From NCBI GenBank assembly GCA_036667875.1, contig JAVWTD010000002.1, positions 1 to 64,000 on the forward strand: 64,000 nucleotides of DNA, written 5' to 3'. This document shows positions 17,073-25,673 of the stretch, piece by piece. The first letter of the stretch is position 1. Each line of letters starts with the position of its first letter. The DNA is from CAJGDV01 sp036667875 (GTDB lineage: Bacteria > Bacillota_I > Bacilli_A > RF39 > UBA660). The notes below the pieces were generated by a model. The model was not told the DNA's origin and did no database searches. It worked only from the letters and a program-made list of their open reading frames with translations. A program made the position numbers and the translations under genes.

Positions 17073-17489
17073 ATGGATCAAAATTTAAAGAGAAGTATTA
17101 TACTAGAAAATTATCAAAACCCTAAAAATAAGGGTCTAATTGAAGATGATAGCTATATTTCACTTAATATGAATAATGAATCATGCATTGATGAAATAAA
17201 CCTAATGGTTAAAATTGAGAATGACATTATTAAAGATATAAAATTTGATGGGGAAGCATGCGCAATATGCACTAGTTCGACTTCTATAATGATAGAAACA
17301 CTAATTGGTAAAACTGTTTTTGAAGCAAACATAATATTTGAAAACTTCGCAAACATGATAGAAGAAAAAGACTATAATAAAGAAATTATTGAGTTAGCTG
17401 TAGTTTATGACGATATTGCAAAACAACCTAATAGGAAAAAATGTGCTTTACTTCCTTGGTGGGGAATAGAAAAAATCTTAAAAAAATAA
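17073..17489 (+). CDS. sufU: SufU, zinc-dependent sulfurtransferase of Fe-S assembly
   Basis: A 138-residue SufU of the usual size. The three conserved Cys are in NESCIDE (about residue 38), EACAICTSST (about 64-67) and KKCALLPWWG (about 127), with the Asp of SCID also present. In Bacilli SufU receives sulfur from SufS and passes it to the SufBCD scaffold. It precedes sufB, but a terminator and new promoter lie between, and sufC, sufD and sufS are not in this window, so the usual sufCDSUB operon is split in this genome. Confidence 0.93.
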   Translation: MDQNLKRSIILENYQNPKNKGLIEDDSYISLNMNNESCIDEINLMVKIENDIIKDIKFDGEACAICTSSTSIMIETLIGKTVFEANIIFENFANMIEEKDYNKEIIELAVVYDDIAKQPNRKKCALLPWWGIEKILKK

Positions 17490-17586
17490 TATTTTATGTA
17501 GTACATTATAAATAATATAAATTATTAATGCTTTCTTAACACATTAAGAAGAATTAAATAATACTAAAGACCTACAATTTACTAAA

Positions 17587-17614
17587 AAGAGATACTAATT
17601 ATATCTTTTTTTTT
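17587..17614 (+). terminator. Terminator between sufU and sufB
   Basis: AAGAGATA pairs with TATCTTTT (one G-U) over CTAATTA and continues into T9. Confidence 0.7.
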
Positions 17615-17646
17615 CTTTTTAAAGTATAATGTAAATGGTGATATTT

Positions 17647-18966
17647 ATGGAAACTGTAGAAAATTTAGGATTAAATGAAGATAAAATTAGAGAAATATCA
17701 AAAATTAAGAATGAACCACTTTGGATGCTTGAATTTAGATTAAATTCATATAGAACTTTTTGTGATTTAACAAATCCTCTGTTTGGTCCTGACTTAAATA
17801 TTGATTTTGATAATATAAATTTTTATAAAAGAGCAAGTGACAAAATTGCCTCTGACTGGAATGAAGTTGCATGTGATATTAAGAAAACTTTTGACAACAT
17901 TGGATTACCTGATGCTGAGAAAAAGTATCTAGATGGTACTCATGCACAATACGAAAGTGAAACAATTTATCACAATATGATAAAAGAACTTGAAGAAAAA
18001 AATGTAATATTTTGTGATACTGATACCGGGTTAAGAGAACATCCCGAAATCTTTAAAGAGTATTTTAATAATTTAGTAAAATACACAGAAAATAAATATA
18101 CTGCCCTTAATGGAGCAGTTTGGAGTGGTGGAACATTCATCTATATTCCTCCACACACTAAATTAGATAGACCACTTCAAAGTTATTTTAGAATTAACTC
18201 GAAAAATATGGGACAATTTGAAAGAACAATCATTGTAGTAGATGAAGATTCAACATTACACTATATGGAAGGATGTACAGCACCTACTTATACAAGTGAT
18301 GCATTACATGCTGCTGTTGTAGAAATATATGTAAAAAAGAACGCGAAATGTAGATATACAACTATTCAAAATTGGTCAAGTGATATATATAATTTAGTAA
18401 CAAAAAGAGCCATAGTAGAAGAACATGGTTTGATGGAATGGATAGATGGAAATATAGGATCTAAAACTAATATGAAATATCCATCATGTATATTAAATGG
18501 AGAATACGCAAAAGGTAGTACTGTTTCAATAGCAGTAGCAACCAAAGGACAATTTCAAGATACAGGTGCCAAGATGATTCATTTAGCACCTCACACAACG
18601 AGCAGTATAATAAGTAAGTCTATAAGTGCCAAAGGTGGAGTTTCAAATTATCGTGGAACTGTTCATATAACAAAAAAAGCCGAACACTCTAGTGGAACAG
18701 TAAAGTGCGATACAATAATATTAGATAAAGAATCAAAAAGTGATACAATACCAAAAAATAAAGTAGATAATAATACCTCTACTATTAATCATGAAGCAAC
18801 CGTTTCTAAAATCAGTAAAGAAAAATTATTTTATTTAATGTCTCGAGGATTAGATTCTGAGAAAGCAAAAGAACTAATAATTATGGGCTTTATTGACAGA
18901 TTTAGAGAAGAATTACCAATGGAATATGCTGTTGAATTAAATTCTTTATTAAAAAACTATTTTTGA
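17647..18966 (+). CDS. sufB: SufB, Fe-S cluster scaffold subunit
   Basis: A 439-residue SufB. Family marks include the beta-helix core, the late block SSGTVKCDTIILDKESKSDT with the conserved Cys, NHEATVSKI with the conserved Glu, and SRGLDSEKAKELI-MGFIDRF near the C terminus. These distinguish it from SufD. SufB builds [4Fe-4S] clusters with SufC and SufD, which are not visible here. I chose ATG 17647 over 17635 because GGTGAT lies just before it, while the earlier ATG overlaps the -10 region. Ends in TGA, evidence for standard code. Confidence 0.95.
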   Translation: METVENLGLNEDKIREISKIKNEPLWMLEFRLNSYRTFCDLTNPLFGPDLNIDFDNINFYKRASDKIASDWNEVACDIKKTFDNIGLPDAEKKYLDGTHAQYESETIYHNMIKELEEKNVIFCDTDTGLREHPEIFKEYFNNLVKYTENKYTALNGAVWSGGTFIYIPPHTKLDRPLQSYFRINSKNMGQFERTIIVVDEDSTLHYMEGCTAPTYTSDALHAAVVEIYVKKNAKCRYTTIQNWSSDIYNLVTKRAIVEEHGLMEWIDGNIGSKTNMKYPSCILNGEYAKGSTVSIAVATKGQFQDTGAKMIHLAPHTTSSIISKSISAKGGVSNYRGTVHITKKAEHSSGTVKCDTIILDKESKSDTIPKNKVDNNTSTINHEATVSKISKEKLFYLMSRGLDSEKAKELIIMGFIDRFREELPMEYAVELNSLLKNYF

Positions 18967-18997
18967 TGTGATATAATTATAATAAGGATGTGAAAAA

Positions 18998-19297
18998 ATG
19001 AAAAAAGCATTAATACTTATTACCTCTCTATTATTAATAACAGGATGTAATAACGAAAAGAAAAAACAAAGTGAAATGCAAGAAGCCGCTAAAGACTATT
19101 ACAAAACATATATGGTAGGAGTAGTAGGAGTAAATAAAGCAGAAGTTACACTTGAAATGCTTACAAAAGCAAACAAAGATATGAATAAAGAATATAAACT
19201 TGATTCATTAAAGAAATGTAAGAAAAATTCAAAAGTAATTTTTGAAATTAAAGACAACGAAATTTCTAAAACAGAATATGAAATCACATGCAAATAA
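18998..19297 (+). CDS. Small putative lipoprotein
   Basis: A 99-residue protein with a lipoprotein signal: charged start, hydrophobic ALILITSLLLITGC with a lipobox ending at Cys16. The mature part is Lys/Glu-rich with two later Cys (LKKCKK and EITCK) that might pair. No family recognised. It is expressed alone, with a -10 box at 18971-18976 region, AAGGATG as ribosome site, and a terminator right after the stop. Confidence 0.8.
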   Translation: MKKALILITSLLLITGCNNEKKKQSEMQEAAKDYYKTYMVGVVGVNKAEVTLEMLTKANKDMNKEYKLDSLKKCKKNSKVIFEIKDNEISKTEYEITCK

Positions 19298-19320
19298 AGA
19301 TAACATCGTTATCTTTTTTT
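19296..19320 (+). terminator. Rho-independent terminator
   Basis: AAAGATAAC pairs exactly with GTTATCTTT around a 3-base loop ATC, then T's. It begins at the stop codon of the lipoprotein gene. Confidence 0.9.
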
Positions 19321-19478
19321 GATATTAAAACGACCTTTCTATTATTCCTCTGTATAGTAAAAAAGCACATATTTAAAATAAGTAAATGAAGTACAATTTA
19401 TAGCATAAAATTGAATTTTTTCTGTTTGTTTATACTTTTGAAATAAGGTATATTCTTTATGGAAAGGAGGAAAGATAA

Positions 19479-19817
19479 ATGTTAAATCAAACAGTAATAG
19501 TAGGAAGAATTGTAAGAGAACCAGAACTTAGAGAAACTGAAAATGGAAAAAAAGTAACAAACCTAACTTTAGCAGTCCCAAGAAGTTATAAAAATGTTGA
19601 TGGTGAATACGAAACTGATTTTATTCCATGTGTTCTCTGGCAGGGAATCGCGGAAAATGTGGTAACATATTGTAAAAAAGGAGATCTTGTGGGAGTGAAA
19701 GGAAGAGTTCAAGCCCGTGAATATACAACCGAAGATACACATCACACAGTTATGGAGTTAGTAGCAGAAAAAGTTACATTTCTATCAAGCAGAAAAGATA
19801 AAAAAGACGAAGAGTAA
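19479..19817 (+). CDS. Single-stranded DNA-binding protein, short SsbB-like
   Basis: A 112-residue SSB: MLNQTVIVGRIVREPELRE opening, TLAVPRSYKN, FIPCVLWQGIAENV, GVKGRVQAREY. This is only the OB-fold. It ends in RKDKKDEE and lacks the long flexible linker and the acidic DDDIPF-type tip that recruits partner proteins in the main SSB. Length and lack of tip match the second SSB of Bacilli (SsbB type, linked to natural transformation in Bacillus). It is not next to rpsF/rpsR, the usual place of the main ssb, so a paralogue is likely. Ribosome site GGAAAGGAGG. Confidence 0.9.
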   Translation: MLNQTVIVGRIVREPELRETENGKKVTNLTLAVPRSYKNVDGEYETDFIPCVLWQGIAENVVTYCKKGDLVGVKGRVQAREYTTEDTHHTVMELVAEKVTFLSSRKDKKDEE

Positions 19818-19824
19818 TTTTGAT

Positions 19825-19852
19825 AAACAAGAATAGTATATTCTTGTTTTTT
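19825..19852 (+). terminator. Rho-independent terminator
   Basis: AAACAAGAATA pairs exactly with TATTCTTGTTT over loop GTA and is followed by T's. It is the most perfect hairpin of this part. Confidence 0.92.
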
Positions 19853-19981
19853 CTTACCATAATATTAATGAGGTTATAATCATAAAAGTTAATTAAAAAG
19901 CAATTAACTAATTGTAAAAGTGATTTAAATTTACACAAAAGTAAAGTATAATAATATTGTCATTAATAAGGAGGAAGAAAT

Positions 19982-20335
19982 ATGGTAATTGGCGAAAGAA
20001 TTAGAAAAGCAAGAGTAGCTCATGGGCTAAATCAACAAAAACTTGGAGACTTATTAGAAGTATCAAAAGTTTCAATTTGTGGATATGAAAAAGGTAACAG
20101 AACTCCAACTATGGAGAATTTCTTAAAATTAGTAGAAATTTTAGATTGTGATCCAAACTACTTGTTAGGAAGAGACACTACAGTAGTAACAGACGATGAA
20201 GACAATAAACCAGTAAAATTTTCTAAAGAAGAAATTGAAGTTATTAAAGAAGCAAGAAAACATTCTGATTTATATACACGCTTAATTACTGATCCAGTTC
20301 GTTCAGTTGAACTAATCAGTAGAAGATTAAAATAG
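19982..20335 (+). CDS. XRE-family transcriptional regulator
   Basis: A 117-residue regulator with an N-terminal Cro/C1 helix-turn-helix (residues 4-60: IRKARVAHGLNQQKLGDLLE, SKVSICGYEKGNRTPTMENF, DCDPNYLLG) and a C-terminal helical part with no known ligand domain. It is transcribed alone and is not beside phage or mobile genes, so its target is unknown; a chromosomal stress regulator like SinR/Xre is as likely as any. Start supported by AAGGAGGAAG. Confidence 0.9.
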   Translation: MVIGERIRKARVAHGLNQQKLGDLLEVSKVSICGYEKGNRTPTMENFLKLVEILDCDPNYLLGRDTTVVTDDEDNKPVKFSKEEIEVIKEARKHSDLYTRLITDPVRSVELISRRLK

Positions 20336-20355
20336 GTTTAACCTATTTTTTTTTT
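20330..20355 (+). terminator. Terminator overlapping the regulator stop
   Basis: AAATAGGT pairs with ACCTATTT over a 3-base loop, followed by T's. The TAG stop is inside the 5' arm. Confidence 0.85.
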
Positions 20356-20391
20356 AATTCCTATGATATACTTATAATAGGTGAAGAATTA

Positions 20392-21666
20392 ATGAATATA
20401 GTAGAAATAATAAATAAAAAAAGAAACAAAAAAAAGTTAACAAAAGAAGAAATATTTTATGTAATTGAAGAATATGTAAAAGAAAACATCCCCGACTATC
20501 AAATGAGTGCACTTTTAATGGCAATTACAATGGCTGGAATGAATAAAAATGAAACATTTTATCTAACTGAAGCAATGCTAAATAGTGGAGAAAAGATAAA
20601 CTTAGACCGCATTAAAGGAAAAAAAGTAGATAAACATTCAACAGGAGGAGTTGGAGATAAAACCACTTTAATATTACTCCCATTAGTTGCATCATGTGGT
20701 GTTAAAGCACCCAAAATGAGTGGGCGAGGCTTGGGATTTACAGGTGGAACAATTGATAAAATAGAATCAATCCCAGGATATAATACAAATATTAATATTA
20801 ATAAATTTATTGCTCAAGTTAATAATATAGGACTAGCATTAGCATCGCAAACAGGAAATCTAGTACCCGCTGATAAAAAGATTTATGCCTTAAGAGATGT
20901 TACAGGAACAGTTTCTTCTATTCCTTTAATAGCATCAAGTATAATGAGTAAAAAACTTGCCAGTGGTGCTGATACTATTATTATTGATTTAAAAGTAGGC
21001 AATGGAGCATTAATGAAAGATATTGAAAGTGCTAGAATACTTGCCAAAACAATGGTTCAAATAGGAGAATCATACAATAAAACTGTTGTGTGTGTTTTAA
21101 CAAGTATGGAAGAAGTTCTTGGTAATGCTGTTGGAAATGCTGTCGAAGTAATGGAAAGTATTGATGTATTACAAAATAAAGGACCTAAAGATATTACAAA
21201 CCTAGTTATCTTTTTAGCAAGTTTAATGGTTTCTCTTGGACTATCCATATCTTTTGATGAAGCTAATATAAAAGTTATCAAAAATTTAAAAAATGGAAAA
21301 GCATATAATAAATTTTTAGAATTAATAGAATCAGGTAATGGAAATTTAGATAAAATGGAAGTTAGTCAAAAAATAGTTAGTATAAAAAGCAAAGAAACAG
21401 GATTTGTAAAAAGCATGAATACTGAAGGACTAGGTGAAATAGTAAGAAAACTAGGTGGAGGAAGATATAATAAAAATGATGTAATTGATCATAAAGTAGG
21501 TCTAATATTAAGTAAAAAAGTTGGAGATTATGTAATGGAAGATGAAGAAATATTAAAGGTTTATCTAGGAGAAAAAGATATAGAAATTGATGATATTTTA
21601 GATTGCTTTGAAATAGATATGATATGTGGAGACATAACACCTTTAATTATAGAGATTATTAAATAA
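20392..21666 (+). CDS. pdp: Pyrimidine-nucleoside phosphorylase
   Basis: A 424-residue thymidine/pyrimidine-nucleoside phosphorylase of full length. Signature regions: MSALLMAITMAGMN, DKHSTGGVGDKTTL (phosphate binding), MSGRGLGFTGGTIDKIESIP, and the C-terminal alpha/beta domain. It cleaves uridine or thymidine with phosphate to base and (deoxy)ribose phosphate. It starts after AGGTGAAGAATT, and its stop overlaps the ATG of the next membrane protein gene. No deoxyribose aldolase or cytidine deaminase gene is beside it. Confidence 0.94.
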   Translation: MNIVEIINKKRNKKKLTKEEIFYVIEEYVKENIPDYQMSALLMAITMAGMNKNETFYLTEAMLNSGEKINLDRIKGKKVDKHSTGGVGDKTTLILLPLVASCGVKAPKMSGRGLGFTGGTIDKIESIPGYNTNININKFIAQVNNIGLALASQTGNLVPADKKIYALRDVTGTVSSIPLIASSIMSKKLASGADTIIIDLKVGNGALMKDIESARILAKTMVQIGESYNKTVVCVLTSMEEVLGNAVGNAVEVMESIDVLQNKGPKDITNLVIFLASLMVSLGLSISFDEANIKVIKNLKNGKAYNKFLELIESGNGNLDKMEVSQKIVSIKSKETGFVKSMNTEGLGEIVRKLGGGRYNKNDVIDHKVGLILSKKVGDYVMEDEEILKVYLGEKDIEIDDILDCFEIDMICGDITPLIIEIIK

Positions 21667-22286
21667 TGGTAAGCGTAAAGCCACTTTTAATTCTATATAT
21701 GATGCCCGCAATATTAATTGTTATAGGCATCATAATCGGTTTCTTTTATAAACTTTATATTGACTATAAAAAAGGAAGAATGTATCAAAACAACATTTTT
21801 AGAACCATAGATATAAAATATGCAAGACAAGATACAATCGTTAAAGCTCTTGACTCTGTTACAAACTTTCACAGAATTAAAGTAATATCAAAAGATGTAA
21901 TCTTATTTATGAATGAATATGATATGAGTTTAATACTATCTAAAGATTATATTGGTCAAATTTTTGGACTTGAAGAAAGCCCGGTTTGGAAAATAAAAGG
22001 CGATGAAAAACAAGAAGAACTTAAAAATCCTTTATATATGTTTAGAAAAATAGAAGAACGAATAAAAGAATCCTTAGGAAATTATGAGTACAAAAAATAT
22101 ATTATTATAGGTAGTTTATGTCTAATAAATATTAATCTTAAAACAATTAAAATATTAAGAATGAATAATTTTTATTACTTTATAAATAAAGTTGCAAATA
22201 AAAAAAGATACACAAAAGAAGAAATAAACAATTTATTTGACAATTTAGAAAAAAATGTAAACAATTGTAAAAACACTTGTATTTAA
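21666..22286 (+). CDS. Uncharacterised protein with N-terminal membrane segment
   Basis: A 206-residue protein with one strong N-terminal membrane helix (about residues 6-29) and a cytoplasmic, Lys-rich remainder. No motif was recognised. It overlaps the phosphorylase stop by one base and is thus translationally coupled to it, although no ribosome site of its own is visible. It may simply be carried in the operon. Confidence 0.65.
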   Translation: MVSVKPLLILYMMPAILIVIGIIIGFFYKLYIDYKKGRMYQNNIFRTIDIKYARQDTIVKALDSVTNFHRIKVISKDVILFMNEYDMSLILSKDYIGQIFGLEESPVWKIKGDEKQEELKNPLYMFRKIEERIKESLGNYEYKKYIIIGSLCLININLKTIKILRMNNFYYFINKVANKKRYTKEEINNLFDNLEKNVNNCKNTCI

Positions 22287-22326
22287 AAGTTAACTAGTAT
22301 ATTATCATAATAGGGAGTGTGATATT

Positions 22327-22527
22327 ATGAGAAATCCATCAATCGACAAATTACTCAACAAAGTTGGATCTAAATATTTATTAGTTAATATAGTTTCAAA
22401 AAGAGCAAAAGAAATTGATGAAACAGGATTCTATCAAATGAAAGAAAGCGAATACAAATCGTCAAAATCAGTAGGTAGAACTTTAGAAGAAATAGCGAAA
22501 GATTTAGTTAAAGTGAGAAAAGAGTAA
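22327..22527 (+). CDS. rpoZ: DNA-directed RNA polymerase omega subunit
   Basis: A 66-residue omega subunit: RNPSIDKLLNKVGSKYLLVN then SKRAKEI and GRTLEEIAKDL match the family's PSIDeLl.k..skY.Lv...KRAReL pattern. It helps assemble RNA polymerase. Length is normal for Firmicutes. In Bacillus it follows gmk; here it follows a nucleoside phosphorylase unit and precedes recX, so the usual gmk-rpoZ-priA order is lost. Confidence 0.9.
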   Translation: MRNPSIDKLLNKVGSKYLLVNIVSKRAKEIDETGFYQMKESEYKSSKSVGRTLEEIAKDLVKVRKE

Positions 22528-22540
22528 AATCTTTTTTTTT
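22518..22540 (+). terminator. Weak terminator at rpoZ stop
   Basis: AAAAGA pairs with TCTTTT around the TAA stop, followed by T's. There is only one G-C pair, so read-through into recX is likely. Confidence 0.5.
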
Positions 22541-22552
22541 AGAAAGGAATAA

Positions 22553-23098
22553 ATGAAATTAAAAAAAATAAAAAATAACAAATATCAAATAATATTAAAC
22601 GATAAAATAATAGAAACTTATGAAGATGTTATAGTAAAATATAATCTATTTAATATTTCTAATATAGATGAAGAAATTATAAATAAAGAAAATCAATTTT
22701 ATGAAAAATACTATCATGTTTTAAAATTAATAAAAACAAAAAAAAGATCAAAAAAAGAAATACTTAAAATAATTGGAGAAGATAAAGAAATACTTCAAAA
22801 ACTTGAAAAAGAAGGCCTTGTAGACGACTTTAAATATACAGAAGCATATATACATGATAAATTTCTTTTAAGCCTTGACGGCCCTAATAAAATAAAAAGA
22901 AACTTATTATTACAAGGAATAGAAGAAGACATTATAAATGAAAATTTAAACAAGATAACTTTAGAAGAAATTGAAAACAAAATCATAAAATACATTGAAA
23001 AACATAACAAAGAACCAAAAAAATTAATAAACATACTTATAAATCAAGGATTTGATTACTATCTAATATTAGAAACAATAAAAAAGAGAAATATTTAA
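22553..23098 (+). CDS. recX: RecX family regulator of RecA
   Basis: A 181-residue RecX. It shows the three-helix repeats: YEKYYHVLKLIKTKKRSKKE, KLEKEGLVDDFKYTEAYIHD, GPNKIKRNLLLQGI, ending in a region with NILINQGFDYYLILETI. RecX binds RecA filaments and limits them. Start follows AGAAAGGAATAA. The rpoZ terminator upstream is weak, so the gene may be read from the rpoZ promoter. recA is not in the window. Confidence 0.85.
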   Translation: MKLKKIKNNKYQIILNDKIIETYEDVIVKYNLFNISNIDEEIINKENQFYEKYYHVLKLIKTKKRSKKEILKIIGEDKEILQKLEKEGLVDDFKYTEAYIHDKFLLSLDGPNKIKRNLLLQGIEEDIINENLNKITLEEIENKIIKYIEKHNKEPKKLINILINQGFDYYLILETIKKRNI

Positions 23099-23109
23099 AT
23101 ATTTCTCTT
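23084..23109. terminator. Bidirectional terminator between recX and the foldase gene
   Basis: The perfect palindrome AAGAGAAATATTT/AAATATTTCTCTT lies between two converging genes and includes both gene ends. It has A's on one side and T's on the other. Confidence 0.85.
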
Positions 23110-24151
23110 ATTTTGTTTGTGCTGGTACTACAGCTTGATAACCTTTAACAACGTTTTCATAATTATTTTTAATATCAGTATCTACAATATTTAAATTGTA
23201 TTTTTTACGAATATTAACCCAAGCTTTTGCAAGAACATTTGTATCTTCTGCAGTTGCTTTTTTAAGAAGAGCATCTAAAATATCTTCTTTAGAATCTTTT
23301 AAACTTGGTTTTTCATTTTGTTTAACTCTTTTAATTATGAAATATCCATAACTAGATTGTACTGGTTCAGTAGTGTATTTTCCATCTTTTAAAGCTGTTG
23401 CAGCTTTCCAAAACTCTTCAACTACTTCATTTTTAGTAAATCCACTATAAAGTCCACCTTCACTAGCAGTAGTAGCATCATCAGAATGTTTCTTAGCTAA
23501 TTCAGCAAAGTCACCATCTTTTTTAAGTTTAGCTAAAACTTCATTAGCTTCTTTTAAGGCTTCTTTTTCTGCAGCACTAGTTTCATCTGGAGTCATACCT
23601 TCTTTTGTTTTAGGTTGAATTAAAATATATCTTACTACCATTGATCCTTCAATGCTATCATTATAATATTTTTTAATATCATTATCTTTAAAATTATTTT
23701 CTTTTACATAACCTTCAGCAACGATAGAAGTTAAATGTTGTTTTGAAACTTCTTTTTTAAATGCTTCTTCAGAACTAAATCCTGCTTTTGCTAATGCATC
23801 AGGAAAACTTTCTTTGTAACTTTCGTATTGTGCTTTTAGATTTTCAATGTATCCATCAGCATAGTCATTAGCTTCTTTTTTATCTTCATCATCTGTTTCT
23901 TTTTCAGTAATGAAATTATCGATTTGAGAAACTAGAACTCCTTGTCCATTTTGTTTTTTCAATTCTTGATATAAGTCGTTAGCAGTAAATTTTTTTCCAT
24001 CTACTTTTGCAACTACTTCATCTCCATTTTTTGTTGTAGGAACTTGTTTTGTAGTATTAATTAATAAACCAACTCCTACACCGATGATTACCATACCACC
24101 ACATAATAACGCTGTCTTCATATTCGTGTCTTGTGTAATTTTCTTTTTCAT
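23108..24151 (-). CDS. PrsA-like peptidyl-prolyl isomerase, membrane-anchored foldase
   Basis: A 347-residue extracytoplasmic foldase. It has an N-terminal membrane anchor (residues 12-31) with no lipobox Cys at the usual site, a SurA/PrsA-like N-terminal helical region, and a parvulin domain: VRYILIQPKT, GDFAELAKKHSDDATTASEG, SSYGYFIIKRV. Such proteins help secreted proteins fold after translocation. I chose the ATG at 24149-24151 because AAGGAG lies 6-7 bases before it; the longer frame to 24190 has none. It is one of few minus-strand genes. Confidence 0.9.
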   Translation of the reverse strand: MKKKITQDTNMKTALLCGGMVIIGVGVGLLINTTKQVPTTKNGDEVVAKVDGKKFTANDLYQELKKQNGQGVLVSQIDNFITEKETDDEDKKEANDYADGYIENLKAQYESYKESFPDALAKAGFSSEEAFKKEVSKQHLTSIVAEGYVKENNFKDNDIKKYYNDSIEGSMVVRYILIQPKTKEGMTPDETSAAEKEALKEANEVLAKLKKDGDFAELAKKHSDDATTASEGGLYSGFTKNEVVEEFWKAATALKDGKYTTEPVQSSYGYFIIKRVKQNEKPSLKDSKEDILDALLKKATAEDTNVLAKAWVNIRKKYNLNIVDTDIKNNYENVVKGYQAVVPAQTK

Positions 24152-24306
24152 AAAAATCTCCTTCCATATTAAGTACAATGGTGACATCATACAGTTATAA
24201 TCTTATCAAAAATTTTGATAAATTACAATAATTTTAGCAAAGTATTCACATAATAATCATAATTCCATAAAATATGTTGAAAAGGTAAAAAAAGGAGGTA
24301 GTCATA

Positions 24307-24390
24307 ATGGTTAACTCAGGTATATCAAGTGCAGCAATCGTTTTAGTATTATTTATATTATTGATTATTATACTTGGGGCTTACATTTAA
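24307..24390 (+). CDS. Tiny membrane protein, YjcZ-like
   Basis: A 27-residue protein, MVNSGISSAAIVLVLFILLI and IILGAYI. The hydrophobic core VLVLFILLIIILGA matches the tiny transmembrane YjcZ family of Bacilli, known as small sporulation-associated proteins of unknown mechanism. The ribosome site AAAGGAGGT is near perfect, 8 bases before the ATG, which argues strongly that so short a frame is real. It is followed 23 bases later by a related small gene. Confidence 0.8.
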   Translation: MVNSGISSAAIVLVLFILLIIILGAYI

Positions 24391-24413
24391 GTCTTTCTAA
24401 GGAGGTGAAATTA

Positions 24414-24524
24414 ATGGCTTGTCAAAATAGTTGTGAAGAAAAACAACCAAAATGCTCAAATTACATAATAATTATTGTTCTATATATTTTACTAGCAATA
24501 ATTTTAGGAGCTTGGATTTGGTAA
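24414..24524 (+). CDS. Tiny Cys-containing membrane protein, YjcZ-like
   Basis: A 36-residue protein: a hydrophilic N-terminal part MACQNSCEEKQPKCSNY with three Cys, then the membrane core IIIIVLYILLAIILGAWIW. The core is similar to that of the preceding 27-residue protein (LFILLIIILGAYI against LYILLAIILGAWIW), so they are paralogues or paired partners. AAGGAGGTG lies before the ATG. The Cys residues could give a metal site or disulfides. A terminator follows the stop directly. Confidence 0.8.
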   Translation: MACQNSCEEKQPKCSNYIIIIVLYILLAIILGAWIW

Positions 24525-24550
24525 AAGAGAGAAAAATTCTCTTTTTCTTT
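24524..24550 (+). terminator. Terminator of the tiny-protein pair
   Basis: AAGAGA pairs with TCTCTT over a 7-base loop, then T5CTTTT. It starts at the last base of the stop codon. Confidence 0.75.
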
Positions 24551-24757
24551 TGGTTATATGTTATACTTATAAAGTATTTTCTATTTATGTTGACACTCGT
24601 TTACATTTTATTATTTACAAAAGTATATATATAAGGTAAAATTATAGTAGATAAGTGGGTAAACTTATACTTACTAGTGTTTTTATAGATAAAAAAGAAT
24701 CTAACTTATTTAAAATAGTAGAATTCTATTGATAATCGTTAGAAAATAGGAGGATTT

Positions 24758-25672
24758 ATGCATAAAAGTGTATTACTTTGGGAATGTATTAGTTATTTAA
24801 ACCTAAATACTGATAGTAAAATCGTTGATTGCACATTAGGCTATGGTGGTCATAGTAGTGAAATTTTAAAAAAAATAAAAACCGGAAAACTTTATTCCTT
24901 CGATCAAGACGATGAAGCCATAAAGGAAGCTACAAAAAGATTAGATAGTATTGGTTCAAATTATGAAATAATAAGAAGTAATTTTGTTAATCTTAAAGAA
25001 GAAATCTCTAAAAGAGAAAAAGAAGTTGATGGAATACTTTATGACCTTGGAGTATCTAGTCCACAATTAGATGTCTTAGAAAGAGGATTTAGTTTTCACA
25101 CTGATGCTTTATTAGATATGAGAATGGATAAAAATATGAAAATATCAGCGTATGAAATCGTTAACAATTATAGTTATGAAGAACTAACAAATATTCTATA
25201 TAAATATGGAGAAGAAAAATACGCAAGCGGAATTGTAAATAAAATTATAAAAGCAAGAGAAAAAGAACCAATTAAAACAACATTAGAACTAGTAGAAATA
25301 ATAAAAACAGGAGTACCTGAAAAATATAAAAGAGATAAACATCCCGCAAGAAAAACATTTCAAGCCATAAGAATTGAAGTTAATAAAGAATTAGAAGTGT
25401 TTGAAAGCAGCTTAACACAAGCCCTAAGCTTAATAAAAGTTGGAGGAAGAATATGTGTTATCACATTTCATTCGCTTGAAGATAGAATCTGTAAATCGAT
25501 TTTTAACAGTGTAAGTTCAGTAGACAAAAATTTTAAAAACATGCCAATAATTCCTGAACATTTATTACCAAAGTATAAAGTAATTGCAAATATTACACCA
25601 AGTGAAGAAGAACTACTTGAAAATAATAGAGCAAGAAGTGCAAGATTGAGAGTAATTGAAAGGGTAAGATAA
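24758..25672 (+). CDS. rsmH: 16S rRNA (cytosine-1402-N4)-methyltransferase RsmH
   Basis: A 304-residue RsmH (MraW). Key parts: HKSVLLWECISYLN, DCTLGYGGHSSEIL (SAM binding), LYDLGVSSPQLDVLERGFSF, DMRMD, HPARKTFQAIRIEVNKELE, and ITFHSLEDRICK. It methylates C1402 in the decoding site of 16S rRNA. It heads the division cluster; mraZ, which usually precedes it, is absent, and a 200-base intergenic region takes its place. Ribosome site AGGAGG. Confidence 0.96.
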   Translation: MHKSVLLWECISYLNLNTDSKIVDCTLGYGGHSSEILKKIKTGKLYSFDQDDEAIKEATKRLDSIGSNYEIIRSNFVNLKEEISKREKEVDGILYDLGVSSPQLDVLERGFSFHTDALLDMRMDKNMKISAYEIVNNYSYEELTNILYKYGEEKYASGIVNKIIKAREKEPIKTTLELVEIIKTGVPEKYKRDKHPARKTFQAIRIEVNKELEVFESSLTQALSLIKVGGRICVITFHSLEDRICKSIFNSVSSVDKNFKNMPIIPEHLLPKYKVIANITPSEEELLENNRARSARLRVIERVR

Positions 25673-25673
25673 A

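Noticed and set aside
24452..24634. 60-residue open frame after the tiny-protein gene
   Set aside because: It overlaps the 36-residue gene in another frame, runs through a terminator and has no ribosome site.
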